A stretch of DNA of 64,000 bases from Scedosporium boydii (Eukaryota; Ascomycota; Sordariomycetes; Microascales; Microascaceae): positions 1-64,000 of the forward strand of contig NJFT01000020.1 of assembly GCA_002221725.1 (NCBI GenBank), read 5' to 3'. Positions 34,502 to 44,841 of this stretch are shown here, one piece after another. How positions within the stretch are numbered: the stretch's first letter is position 1; the number at the start of each line of letters is the position of its first letter. A program made the translations under genes and the position numbers. Under the pieces are notes generated by a model. It saw nothing but the letters and a program-made list of their open reading frames with translations, made no database searches and had not been told where the DNA came from.

Positions 34502-36987
34502 CTAAACCGCGGTCTTGGTCTCTAAGCTCTCCCAAACCCCAACTATAGGATCCCACCGTCTCCCAGCACCAGTTAGCGCACCCGCAAAGACCCTCATCCA
34601 ATCTGCCGCACTACCCCTACAAAGCGGCGTCCCATCCAGGCTCACCACGCCACTACTCTGCACCCAGCCCGCGACCTGAGGACTTTCCGACGCGTATTCC
34701 CCCAGGTCCAGGCTCGCGACGTTTTGAGCGCAGGTACACGCCTGCGCGGCAGTCATCATCCACATCCATGCCACTAGGGCAGCTGCCGTAAGAGCAAGGT
34801 GCGCGATCGGGTCGACTTCCAGGTCCCGCAGGGCTGCGAGCTGCGCGACGTCCCGGTACGCCTTGAGGGTGTGCAGCGCGTGCAACACCGCCCTTCGCCC
34901 ATCCGGCGAGTTGGCCCATTGCCGCATCTGCGCTTCCCTATCCTGGCCACGGGGACACTCCGCCGCTGCCGAATCAGCCATCAGGACCTGGCGCAGCGTC
35001 TCGACGTCCGCGTAAGAATGTACTGTGACAAAGTGGTAGAGTAGCACGGCATGGAGGACGTACGCCCTCAACCGCTCCAGTATAGCTTCCCGGTCTTCCG
35101 CCTTATCCTCCTCTTCCTCGCCCGCGTACGCTCGGACGTACTCCTCCAGAAGGACACCCTCCGCACTCCGCACGTTACTTAGACGATCCTTCCAAAATCC
35201 AAGCCGCTGGTCTAGCAGCCTCTGGTGCTCAGCGTCGCAGGCCGATGCGGAGGCGCCAACCCACTTGCGTCTCCACCGCGCGTGCTGCCACGCGTTGTGC
35301 ACGATGCCGAGGAGACCAACCTCGACGTCCTCAAGGAGGACGATACTGTCGCCGCGGGGCTGCACCTGTGAGTTGCGGCTAAGAGTCAGGAAGTCGCACA
35401 TGTGGTGGTCGCCGCGCCCGGCCGGCTGGGTGCGAAAGCGCGTGGGGAACAGATCGAGGCCGTAGGCATTCCACAAGGCGTAGGTTGAGACGACGGGTAA
35501 GTCGAGCTCCTCGCGCCGGATGAGCGGCGGGTGGCCGGTGAGGAGGGCGAGGTGGGCGTCGACTTTGAAGGTAGCGGTCACGATCCTATGGAAGAGGTTA
35601 TTTATTGTTACTCGGGCGCGAGGTATGAGGTGTGACGAACCTTACCCAGCGCTGGACACCGAAATGCACCCATGGCGTAAAGGTCCCCGGGTAGTGCGTG
35701 GCTTGTTGGCGTTCAATTGCTTCCGCACTGAAGAGACCGTTGTCTCGGAAAAGGGTGACGAGGATCCCATGGAGAAGACGGGCCTTGGCGATAAGCTCCA
35801 GTCTCTGAGCGTGTCGGTCAGCATAAAGACCTCACTACCTGGCACTGGTGATTGCCGAACTTACTCCCGTCTCGAACGCTAAGACGATGTTAAGAAGCGC
35901 TGAGCGAAAAGTCTCTAGCGGCCACGGCTGGCCGTTCAATGCCACCGAAGTTGAAGTGGTCTGTAGGAAGTCAGTTACTTCTATCCGGCAAAAGTAGTAA
36001 ACTGTCGGTACTGTAAACGTACCACTTCTCGCAGTAAACAATCCATCAACATCATATGTAGCTCAGTAACCAGATTTCTCAGCTTCTCATCATTCTCGTA
36101 CCAGGCGCCAATCATCAAAACCGATGCAACCACGACCAAGGGTTCTGTGCTTGCGTCGAACACCGGCAGATGTACGATTGGCCATCGCTCATGGAAGGCT
36201 CTAGAGTAAGACTGGAGGCAAGTTATAGCCCAGAATTTTTTATCGAGCGATTCCTGGTGCGCAGTTGTCAAGGAACCCAGCGTGTCCAGCAATGAGACTG
36301 TCTCGACGAGCGCACGCATACCAAGGCAGATAGGACGAAGCTTTTCCGGGCTTCGAGGACTCGGGATCGGCCTTATTTCCGGGGTGGTCTCAAGCCCACT
36401 AGAAGGGAACAAAGGAACTGATGGCGCTAAGAAGGTTCCTAGGTACGGTCTATTGGAATGGTCGAATGGTGGTGATGGCTGGTGATGCATATGAGCATCT
36501 GGCAGGCTGTCAGAAACTCCATTAGGCTGTTCATGGCTGGCCTGGGCCTCAGCGGATCCCGTCTCGGCTATCCCACCTCCCCTGATGTAAGTGCAGGGTA
36601 TGTCTCTCTTGGAGCAGTGGGTGCACGTGTCCCCACCGTCGCACTTAGTCTTCCTAACATGACATGCGTCACAAGCACGGCTCCTGCGAGGATCTGGGAC
36701 GGCTGCGGACTGGTGGAGACCCACATGCCGGCGGAGGACATCGCTGAGAGCAAGCCACAAGTGAGCACGCTGTTTTAAATATATAAAGTATAATCAAATG
36801 GCTGGATCAACACGGGAGGAACAAAAAATGGGGCGGGGCCTTACTTGCGGGTGAAGGATCGCTGGCATACATTGCAGACGTAAGCTCGTTCGCCGTGAGT
36901 AGCCTGGTGGCGGCGGAGGTGTTCTTTCCGGATGAAAGTCTTACCGCAAAAGCAGGTCTGACGTTCCGGAGTTGTTAGAGTATGCAT
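34502..36987 (-). CDS. C2H2 plus Zn2Cys6 transcription factor with fungal_trans domain
   Basis: Five exons fit by phase: 36987-36845, 36743-36023, 35960-35865, 35804-35641 and 35585-34502; about 735 aa. The N-terminus carries two C2H2-type fingers: [20 protein letters not shown] (with C-x-C rather than C-x2-C) and [21 protein letters not shown], the second assembled across intron 1. A Zn2Cys6 binuclear cluster follows ([25 protein letters not shown]). The rest is the fungal-specific factor domain: [35 protein letters not shown], then [20 protein letters not shown] and [20 protein letters not shown]. It should be a nuclear regulator. It is transcribed away from the MFS gene at 37593 across a 605-bp shared promoter with repeated CCGAGTGGGAT boxes, suggesting that it controls the transporter and itself. 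Confidence 0.92.
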
Positions 36988-37592
36988 TTCGTGTTTTTGA
37001 TGATATCAAATTCTCTCAGGATTTGATACCGAGCGGTGTGGGTTGCAAAGTCGGTGGTCCAGAACTAGGCTACTTGGAAATACACGATCGCCGAAAGCGA
37101 CAACTAGTGTCTGCCGAGTGGGATGAAGAACGATGAATAATTGATCCCACTCGGATCTTTCTAATCCAACCATCCGAGTGGGCTATCCCACTTTTTGCCG
37201 CCAATCTTAGAGACGCATCAAATGGCCGACCACAGTGAACGCCATCTAGTTTGACTTGCAGCTAACGGCGATGGAATTAGATCCAGTCTCTCTGCGGATA
37301 AGAAAGACCCGAATTTGCCTTGGTGGGCCATTTCTAAGCATTAGCATTGGCAATCAATTTTGACTGACGGGCATCCCACTTTGGCCGACTTCCAATCTCG
37401 CGATCTTGACTGCAAGTCTGTGTAAAGTCTCCAATGTCATAAAACGATCTCACCCCTACACCACCTCTCTACTATACTTAGTGACCTGCGCTGATCAAGT
37501 CTCGCCGTGGACGAAGAAGCGCGATTATTCTTTTGTACATCTCTTCTATATCTATCCAAAGCCTCGAGGAGCGAGGAACTCGCCCCGATATC
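36988..37592. promoter_or_regulatory. Bidirectional promoter with CCGAGTGGGAT boxes
   Basis: Between the divergent transcription-factor and MFS starts. The 11-mer CCGAGTGGGAT is at 37114-37124, its exact reverse complement at 37144-37154, and a one-mismatch copy CCGAGTGGGCT at 37174-37184, all spaced 30 bp. Shorter ATCCCACT half-copies occur at 37185 and 37373. The 30-bp spacing and inverted arrangement suggest a regulator-binding array. Confidence 0.75.
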
Positions 37593-39314
37593 ATGGCTGC
37601 TAAAAAAAAAGGCGAAAAGCCTGCCGAGCTATTACCTACTCAACAAAGTACGCCAGCCGGAGACGGAACGGGTACCACCACGCTAGCATCCTTGCACGAC
37701 GATGGTAAGAGCAGCAGTATCAACGGTGAAGGGCAGAACGAGCAACAAGAACAAGATGATTTGGCCCATGGCCACTCTAATGCCGAGCCTGTCTGGCTTG
37801 CCTCAACCCTCACGCTTCCGCACGAATTCCTCTTTATTTCTATAACCTGCTTAGTCCAGTTCTGTACCCGTGAGTTTTTGGCGCCTGCGTTTCGCCTCTT
37901 TGGGTATCTCGCAATTCGAATTGACATGGCTGATGACAACTTCCCCCCATCAGAAGCAGCATTTTTTCAGACTTTATTCCTGATACATCAGATCGGTGGT
38001 AGTTTTGGCGTCACAAACCCCGCCCAGCTTAGCTGGCTCGTTGCTGGGTACAGTCTGACTGTTGGCACTTTTATCCTCTTCTCCGGGCGCTTGGGGGATG
38101 CATTCGGCTACAAACTCATGCTTCTAATTGGCATGGGCTGGTTCTCCCTCTGGTCGATGTTGGCCGGTTTCAGCGTCTACTCCAACTATCTCTTCTTCGT
38201 CTTCTCGCGCGTCTTGCAGGGTATCGGGCCGGCTATCGCCCTGCCCAACGCCCTCGCCATTTTCGGTGCTTCGTATCCCCCAGGGCACCGGAAGGCTATG
38301 GTCTTCTCATTCTTTGGCGCCAGCGCTCCGGTCGGGGCTATCGTCGGAGCGGCGGTGGGATCGGCCCTCGAGTTGGCCTGGTGGCCGTGGGTCCTCTGGG
38401 CTTTGTCCATAACGCTGTTTGTCATCTGTGTCGTGGGCTATTTTGTGATCCCTTCCCCGCCGCACACGGTTTCCTTTACATGGTCTCTCTGCGCACTTGT
38501 AACGGAACTTGACCTCCTCGGTGCCGTCATTGGCTGCACGGGTCTCGTGACGTTTAATTTCGCATGGAACCAGGCACCTCTCGTCGGGTGGAATTCACCA
38601 GAAGTTATTGCAACACTCGTCATTGGATTCTTGCTTCTAGTCGCCTTCTTCATCATAGAGTCGAAGTGGGCTAAGCGACCTCTCCTACCCTTCGATGCTA
38701 TCAACGCCGATGTCGCCTTTGTCCTCGGCGCGGTCGCCTGTGGTTGGGCGACGTTCGGTGTGTGGACACTCTACTTCGTCCAGATCCTTCAGCAGATCCG
38801 CCATCTATCTCCACTTCTGTCATCAGCCTGGCTTTGCCCCGGTGCGGTGGCCGGTATGATAGCAGCAGTGGTAACAGGCACTTTACTCGGGCCTCTAAGG
38901 ACGCCGCCCCCGGTTGTCATGACCCTAGCCCTGTTGGCCTTCGCTATCGGTGTCATCCTCACAGCTACTACGCCTGTGGACCAGATTTACTGGGCACAGA
39001 CCTTTGTGTCGGTCATTATCATGCCTTTTGGCATGGACATGAGCTTCCCAGCAGCCACGTTGATGCTCTCGGATGCCGTCAAGAAGGAGCATCAAGGTAT
39101 CATGGCCAGTCTAGTCAACACTGTGGTTAATTATGGCATCTCACTTGGTGTTGGATTTGCAGGCACGGTTGAAGTCCATGTCAACAACGGAGGTAAGACG
39201 GAAGAGGATATGCTCACGGGGTTCCGCAGTGCGCTCTATCTAGGAATCGGACTTGCTGGCCTCGGCGTCCTTATTTGTCTGACTTTTCTCCAGAGGAAGT
39301 ATCGGAAACAGTGA
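37593..39314 (+). CDS. MFS transporter, DHA2-like
   Basis: Exon 1 37593-37869 and exon 2 37954-39314 give 545 aa. The intervening 84 bases are open in frame but have a GTGAGT donor and CAG acceptor. Removing them restores the family sequence CTQAAFFQTLFLIHQIGGSFGVTNP, so this is an in-frame intron. After a hydrophilic N-terminus come about 12-14 membrane segments. Motif A (SGRLGDAFGYK), an R-rich loop (SRVLQGIGPAIALP, PGHRKAM) and motif C (SFFGASAPVGAIVGAAVG) place it among drug:H+ antiporter-like fungal transporters. It should export a small molecule at the plasma membrane. It faces a transcription factor across a shared promoter, and a BAHD acyltransferase lies 2 kb downstream, compatible with a small export or resistance module. 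Met at 37593 is preferred over 37533. Confidence 0.92.
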   Translation: MAAKKKGEKPAELLPTQQSTPAGDGTGTTTLASLHDDGKSSSINGEGQNEQQEQDDLAHGHSNAEPVWLASTLTLPHEFLFISITCLVQFCTREFLAPAFRLFGYLAIRIDMADDNFPPSEAAFFQTLFLIHQIGGSFGVTNPAQLSWLVAGYSLTVGTFILFSGRLGDAFGYKLMLLIGMGWFSLWSMLAGFSVYSNYLFFVFSRVLQGIGPAIALPNALAIFGASYPPGHRKAMVFSFFGASAPVGAIVGAAVGSALELAWWPWVLWALSITLFVICVVGYFVIPSPPHTVSFTWSLCALVTELDLLGAVIGCTGLVTFNFAWNQAPLVGWNSPEVIATLVIGFLLLVAFFIIESKWAKRPLLPFDAINADVAFVLGAVACGWATFGVWTLYFVQILQQIRHLSPLLSSAWLCPGAVAGMIAAVVTGTLLGPLRTPPPVVMTLALLAFAIGVILTATTPVDQIYWAQTFVSVIIMPFGMDMSFPAATLMLSDAVKKEHQGIMASLVNTVVNYGISLGVGFAGTVEVHVNNGGKTEEDMLTGFRSALYLGIGLAGLGVLICLTFLQRKYRKQ

Positions 39315-39427
39315 GAGCCAGTATAAGGATTAAGGAGCTAAGGAGAAGAGCGTAATATCATAACTCTACAATAAAAGTAAACTAGAAGACAATATAATAT
39401 AAAATAGTATTATATACTTTATGTACT

Positions 39428-39799
39428 GCCCAAGCCCACCTCGGCCTCCAATACCAACAACAACGATGATGATTTCAACTGAAACCGCAACAACGCTGCT
39501 AGTGTCCTAACTCCCGGGATGATGGCCTCCATGGCTGTTGTTGGGTTAGCCATGATCCTCCATTAACCGAGAATCGAGATTGTCGAATTTCTACTCGGAG
39601 GATGTGTAAAGAAGTCCATGCCCGAGTACAGAATGAATGAATAATTGAATGTACACGAATTAAACGATTTTAGTATATTTAGAAATGATCTGCGAACTTG
39701 ACGTTTCAGATGTGGCTAAGAATAGCCTCGACCGTTCTTCATTGTGTCAGCTTGTTGGATTAGATGATCTGTGTGTCTGGGCGTATCCGAGGCCCCGGG
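39428..39799 (+). repeat. Direct repeat, right copy: decayed 3' end of the eight-cysteine gene
   Basis: A diverged copy of 33549-33972. It retains the stalk codons, the ATGGCCTCCATGGCTG apolar-tail codons, the stop region and about 200 bp of downstream sequence, but has an in-frame TGA and several deletions and no 5' part. It derives from copy 1 rather than from the neighbouring copy 2, whose stalk is different. With the left copy it brackets the transcription-factor/MFS pair in direct orientation. Confidence 0.88.
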
Positions 39800-40314
39800 A
39801 CGGCAGCTCCCCCCGCGGTGGAGACGAAATTCTAATTGGACAGATTCTTGGCATATTTGCTTCGGTATGGTTGCAGAGTGACGGACTGGCCCTTCGCTTG
39901 CCCATACCCGGTCCTGACTCCATGGCGTTGCTGCCTTTGTGCCGGATATTTTCGCGCCCGGGTCGTCTGGGTAGTCTGAGGTGGTTGCCCAGCTTCGGTG
40001 GGTGTTGTTTTTGAAAGGCTCTCTGCTATCTGTATCGCGATATGTCACCGGTAAATCAGGGTCTTGGATACGGTAGTATAGCCAGACGAAGCGCTTGGGG
40101 CCTTGGGCGCATCAATGTCCTATGGGCGATGAACCCCAGAGCCCAACCAAGCAAGGCTCTGCAGCTTAATTTTGACAGCTCTACGAATTCCCAAGGTCTA
40201 TATAAGGCTGGACGCTCCACTTTGCCAAGAATATGATCAGCTATCAATTAATCAACACCTCTTCTTGGCCTTCAAATTCCAATTATCCATCATCTTTCAG
40301 TTTATCGAGACACC
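39800..40314. other. Promoter region of copy 2
   Basis: No gene recognised. A TATATAAGG sequence at 40199-40207, about 110 bp upstream of the ATG, resembles a TATA box. Confidence 0.5.
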
Positions 40315-40932
40315 ATGCACTACTCTCTCATCCTTCTTTCTGGCCTCGCTGCCATGCTACCCACCCTTGCCGAGGAACTCCGCGCCGCGGATGTCCCCTC
40401 CGCCTGCCAAACCATCTGTGGGCCCATCGTCACACTGACGAACACCTGCGATATCGACCCCAACGAGACTGACTCGGACAAGGATAAGCGTCGGAGCCTA
40501 CGACTCCGCGCAGAGGAGAGCGACGAGGCTATCGAGGCAAACTGTATCTGCAAGAACACTAGCTTCGATGTTGCCAACGTTCTGGCCCTTTGCGCGAGTT
40601 GTCTTTCGCAAAACAAAGCGACAACAGATGGTAAGTGGCTCTTTCTGTATTTAACCCTGTTCCTGTTCTAGGACCCTTGAGACGGATAGCTAACACATCC
40701 AACAGATGCGGATAAGATTATGGGTCAATGCGGCTTCGCATCCGTATCATATTCTCCATCGGCGACTACGGCTGTGCGGGGAGTCCAAGTGCAGGCGACG
40801 AAGCCCGCGGCGGTGACTGCGGCGGCGACTGGGGCTGCCACCCCGACCGCGGGGAGTAGTACTGCCGGAAAGCTGGGCGTCTCAGTGGCGGGTGTCATAG
40901 GCATCGGTTTCGCCGTGGTCGCGGCTTTGTGA
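40315..40932 (+). CDS. Secreted eight-cysteine GPI-type protein (CFEM/CAP22-like), copy 2
   Basis: Exons 40315-40630 and 40706-40932 (GTAAGT donor, GCTAACAC branch point) give 180 aa. Signal peptide (LILLSGLAAMLPTLAEE), then the same eight-cysteine order as copy 1: ACQTICGPI, NTCDIDPN, ANCICKNTSFDVANV, LCASC and, after an intron at the same position and phase, GQCGF. The insert before CxC is longer and rich in Arg/Glu. The stalk is Ala/Thr-rich instead of Asn-rich, and the apolar end (VSVAGVIGIGFAVVAAL) is a plausible GPI signal. It is a genuine paralogue of the gene at 33043 and appears intact. Expected site is the cell wall or membrane surface. Confidence 0.85.
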
Positions 40933-41327
40933 GAATGTACACAAGTACTTGGCAGGCGTGCTAGAAAATCACATTCAGAAATTATGAGTCTTAAACCTCA
41001 AATGACCGATCGCAGCAGCGGTAACCGGTTTCGTAGTGTAGAATCTGCCGTAGACGGCGAGTTGAGCCACTCGTTAATGATTGTTTGTGATTATGATTCA
41101 TTTCGACTCACTCTCGTCATGGTGGTTTCGATGTACCATGTCTCTTTATTTTCGTGCACAAGTACAAATTCGATTAAGCCATGCCGGAAGCAAGTGTGCC
41201 TGAACCTAAACCCAATCCGGCGACACAAACTCCCAAGAGCTTCTTTATAAATCCCCGCGTCCGTCCATCCCTCCAATCCAGAAAGACGCAACATCAAAGC
41301 ACAGATGAGCACCTCTTCCAACGAAAA

Positions 41328-42713
41328 ATGGACAAGTTAAAATCCGGCAACGTGGACGGCTACCTGGACATCCTCGGCCAGCAGCCCTACCTCAGCAAAC
41401 TCTACACCCAAATCACCTCCTGTTTTCCCCTCTCCGACGATGCCCCAGTCCCAGAAATCATAAGCACCCTCACGTCAGGTCTCATGCGGCTTAGCGCCGC
41501 TTTCCCATGGATAGCAGGCCAAGTTGTGCGCGAGGAAGCCCCCGAAGGCAATGGCTCTGGTGTCTTCAGATTCGCCCCTCTCCAGGAAATGCCTCGTTTG
41601 CGGATCAAGGACCTCCGCGACGATCGCGGGGCAATGACGATGGAGCAGCTCAGGGAGGCTAATTTTGCGATGAGCATGCTCGGCGAGTCGATCATCGCGC
41701 CGAGGAATACTTTGACGTTTCCGGGAGGACCCGACTCTGAGGGCCCAGCGCCCGTGTTTCTCGTCCAGGCAACACTGGTGAAGGGAGGGCTTCTCCTGAC
41801 CTTTGCCGCGCAGCACAATGTCATGGACATGGGCGGCCAGGGCGCAATGATAGCACTCCTTTCAAAAGCGTGCCACGGCGAGGACTTTACCGCCGAGGAA
41901 ATTGAACTTGGAAACCGCGACAGGCGGCACGTCATCCCCCTCCTCGATGAATCCGACCAGCCCAGTCCCGAAGTCGAGATGCAACGCACGAAACCTGCTG
42001 ATGCCCAGCAACCGACTCCATCACCTGCCGAGTCTACATGGGCTTACTTCACTTTTAGTCCCGAAGCCCTCACCTCTCTCAAATCCCTGGCATTCGAGTC
42101 CGTACCCACCCCTCCGGGCTTCGTATCCGCAGACGACGCCATCACGGCCTTCATCTGGCAAGCCACCTCTCGCGCCCGTCTCCCACGCCTCGACCCTTCC
42201 ACGCCATCCACCCTCGGCCGCGCCGTAGACGTCCGTCGCTACCTCGGCATCCCACTCACGTACCCCGGCGTGGCGCAAAACATGACCTACCACACCTTCA
42301 CGATCCAAGACCTCGCAGATTCTCCCCTGGGCAAGATCGCTTCCGACCTGCGCCTGGCGCTTCTCGACAAGGGGGCGTCGGGCCTCGTACATCGCACGCG
42401 TGCCTTGGCTACAGTCCTCGAAAAGTCGGCCGACAAGACCGTGGTGGGGCTCACGGCGAAGATTGACCCGTCGACGGACGTGGCGCTTAGTTCTTGGGCT
42501 AACCAAAAGTTCTTTGAGTGGGATTTTAATTTGGGCTTGGGGATGCCAGAGGCGGTGAGGAGGCCGAGGTTTACGCCATTTGAGGGCTTGATGTATTTGA
42601 TCCCGAGGAAGGCGGGCGGTGAAGTTGTGGCAGCGATTTCTTTGAGGTTGGAGGATATGGAAAGGTTGAGAGCAGATGAGGAGTTTGGAAAGTATGCAAA
42701 GTATGTAGGATGA
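41328..42713 (+). CDS. BAHD-type acyltransferase (trichothecene 3-O-acetyltransferase-like)
   Basis: A single-exon frame. Met at 41328 (MDKLKSGNVDGYLDILGQQP) matches the usual family start; the frame is open from 41181, where the extra 49 residues look untranslated. The product is 461 aa. Family features are LDILGQQPYLSKLYTQITSC at the N-terminus, AFPWIAGQV, the catalytic HNVMD (HxxxD) at about residue 164, DDAITAFIWQATSRAR, and DFNLGLGMP in place of the DFGWG structural motif. The enzyme should transfer an acyl group from acyl-CoA to a hydroxyl of a small molecule in the cytosol. The substrate is unknown; no biosynthetic core enzyme is present in the window. Confidence 0.88.
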   Translation: MDKLKSGNVDGYLDILGQQPYLSKLYTQITSCFPLSDDAPVPEIISTLTSGLMRLSAAFPWIAGQVVREEAPEGNGSGVFRFAPLQEMPRLRIKDLRDDRGAMTMEQLREANFAMSMLGESIIAPRNTLTFPGGPDSEGPAPVFLVQATLVKGGLLLTFAAQHNVMDMGGQGAMIALLSKACHGEDFTAEEIELGNRDRRHVIPLLDESDQPSPEVEMQRTKPADAQQPTPSPAESTWAYFTFSPEALTSLKSLAFESVPTPPGFVSADDAITAFIWQATSRARLPRLDPSTPSTLGRAVDVRRYLGIPLTYPGVAQNMTYHTFTIQDLADSPLGKIASDLRLALLDKGASGLVHRTRALATVLEKSADKTVVGLTAKIDPSTDVALSSWANQKFFEWDFNLGLGMPEAVRRPRFTPFEGLMYLIPRKAGGEVVAAISLRLEDMERLRADEEFGKYAKYVG

Positions 42714-43905
42714 ATGGGCGGTCAATTGAGATCACCTTTTAAGTACGTCGGGATACGAATGTCACCGTGAAGGAAGATTACGCCAAACGTCTCTTGAGGA
42801 ACAAAGTAGGGATGAAATAGACTTGATAGAATGCCATGCGCGCGTGAAATGACGTGGTTCTTAAATAGCTGACCCATGAGGCATGATGAACAGCGACGAC
42901 ACTCTTGTGTATATTTCGGTATAAGCCCACGCCACGAAGCCTGGCTTGCACGGTTCCGAGGTTGGCAGGTTTAGAGCAACAATAAACGACAGTCTCTGAA
43001 CCGAAATGCAGCCATGTTTGCTGGGATTCGCGTCAGTCATGCTGGCCAAGGAATCAATCGATGCCAAAAAACTGGCTTGGTATATATTCGCAGTGTCTGT
43101 AGCGCTCGCCGACACAGCACGTACGGCGTCGATATTTGTGTGACACCACCGGTTAATGATGCCTAGGCAATTGAATAAGCCATCGATGAGGACAAGGACA
43201 CGATCGGGGCTACGATTACGGCCTATCAGCCTACTTGACTGCCAGCCATCTACCCTTAAGCCAGGCAGGAGGCAATGGTTTGAAAGGGAACGACTGAGCA
43301 CAAAGTGGTGCCCGATGTTGAAAAAGAGCTTTACTAGCGAGAACGAAACTTCTAGGGCCGAAACAGACCTGCTTATTACTGCAATGTCCTACAGATCGCA
43401 ATCCTTCCACGGGCATTGAATTGACGCCTGTGCAGGACGAGTAAAACTAGTACCAACTCACCTCGGTCTTAGGCCGAACTATTTAGCACTGAGCCCGGTC
43501 CTCTTTAGCCTTTTCTTTTAATTACCCCAGGGTTTGCTCTTTGATACTGTGTCATACTACCTACTGTAGCGTGCCCTTGGCCGCGGGCTGAGCTCGTGGC
43601 AATCCTGTTGTTTTGTGAATTAGCAAGCTCACCTCGGTACATTGAAAGTAATTATCGGACGTTATTTATAGGGGGTGGGGAAGACCTCCGCACGTACTTC
43701 TGCCAGGGACTTTTGTACGAGGTAAGCGAGATTGCACTTTAATTGCGGGAGGCTTAGCCAGGAGGATCAAATGGGATCTGTGCAACGTATATTTAAGACC
43801 CCCCCCGCCGCTTCTTTGTCGTGACAAAAAATTCCTTCGAATGCGTTTGGTCCCGGAAGGATCTACTTGAAGATATTTTGGCACAAGGACAGCGACTCAA
43901 ACAGG
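42714..43905. other. Intergenic, no gene recognised
   Basis: Frames at 42861-43301 (minus) and 43156-43419 (plus) have no domain features. The last 100 bp contain a TATATTTAAG sequence near 43788 that could serve as the promoter of the gene at 43906. Confidence 0.5.
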
Positions 43906-44841
43906 ATGTTGAACCGTGCTGGTACTGCATTGACTCTCGGCGCTGCCCTCCTTTTGGGATGCGCGCAGGGCCAGGTCACGACGGCGGTAAGAATAGCTCC
44001 CAGAATAACATTTAACAAAGACTCACAAAGTAACTAAGAAATGCTCTAGAACGTTTACCTTCCGATTGCCGGTGGCGACTCGTCACTGATGGCTGCATTC
44101 CAGGCTAGCGTAGTCTCGACGGTGAGAGCTGTCTTGATTATTTGATCGCTCAAGCTCTGCCATAGCAATAACCTACTAAACAAAGCCAAATGTAGGAAGA
44201 CCAAAACACCGTGTTCGCCATGAGCTGCACCGACGGACCATGCAACCCCATTGCTGGGGGCACCGGAACCCTCACCTTCACCGCTGGTCCTCAGAGTAAG
44301 CAGAAGGATATCGCAAAACGAAAGATCACCACTAACAACATTCAGCTTTCCACTACAGTGGTGAATTCCAAGGTGGATTGTGAGCATTGAACCTTCAAAT
44401 CCCTCTCTTACCCTGCCATCTGCAGAGCTAACACCAACTAGCGCACTCGACTGGGGATGCACCCTCAAGGGCTGCCCAACCGTGACCAGCGTCAAGTGCG
44501 TCGAGTCCCGCATTTCTCCCGGCTCCACAAGCGTCGATATCCGCGTACCCACCTTCACCGAATTCATGCCTCTTTCGCTCGACCACGAGGTTCCCGAACC
44601 CACCCCCGTCTCGTGTCCCACCACGTCGACGAAACCCACCCAGACAGGTGGTCCTGAGGAGGCAGGCTCTGCGGGATCTTCAGGCAAAGGTTCCAGCGGC
44701 GAATCCGGCGGTGGGAATAGTACCGATGCCGGCCCTAGCAGTGGATCAGGTTCAGGAGGTAGTTCTAGCGCTGCGGCGTTGTCAATGCCATTTTGGATGG
44801 TAGTGGCTGGGGCTATTGGAGCTGTAGGTATCGTAATTTAG
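43906..44841 (+). CDS. Secreted GPI-type cell-surface protein, five exons
   Basis: Exons 43906-43986, 44050-44121, 44196-44295, 44346-44379 and 44442-44841 are all phase-compatible and give 228 aa. A signal peptide (TALTLGAALLLGCAQG) is followed by VTTANVYLPIAGGDSSLMAA, a segment with paired cysteines (FAMSCTDGPCNPIAGG) and a second pair (LDWGCTLKGCPTVTSVKC). A long Ser/Gly-rich stalk leads to an apolar C-terminus (ALSMPFWMVVAGAIGAVGIV), a likely GPI signal. This matches a widespread fungal family of small extracellular proteins without assigned function. The micro-exon of 34 bases is supported by frame and by the TFHYSGEFQGG sequence it yields. Like the eight-cysteine pair upstream, it should sit at the cell surface. 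Confidence 0.8.

Noticed and set aside
41402..42725. Long minus-strand frames (up to 234 codons)
   Set aside because: Antisense to the BAHD acyltransferase, which carries the HxxxD motif.
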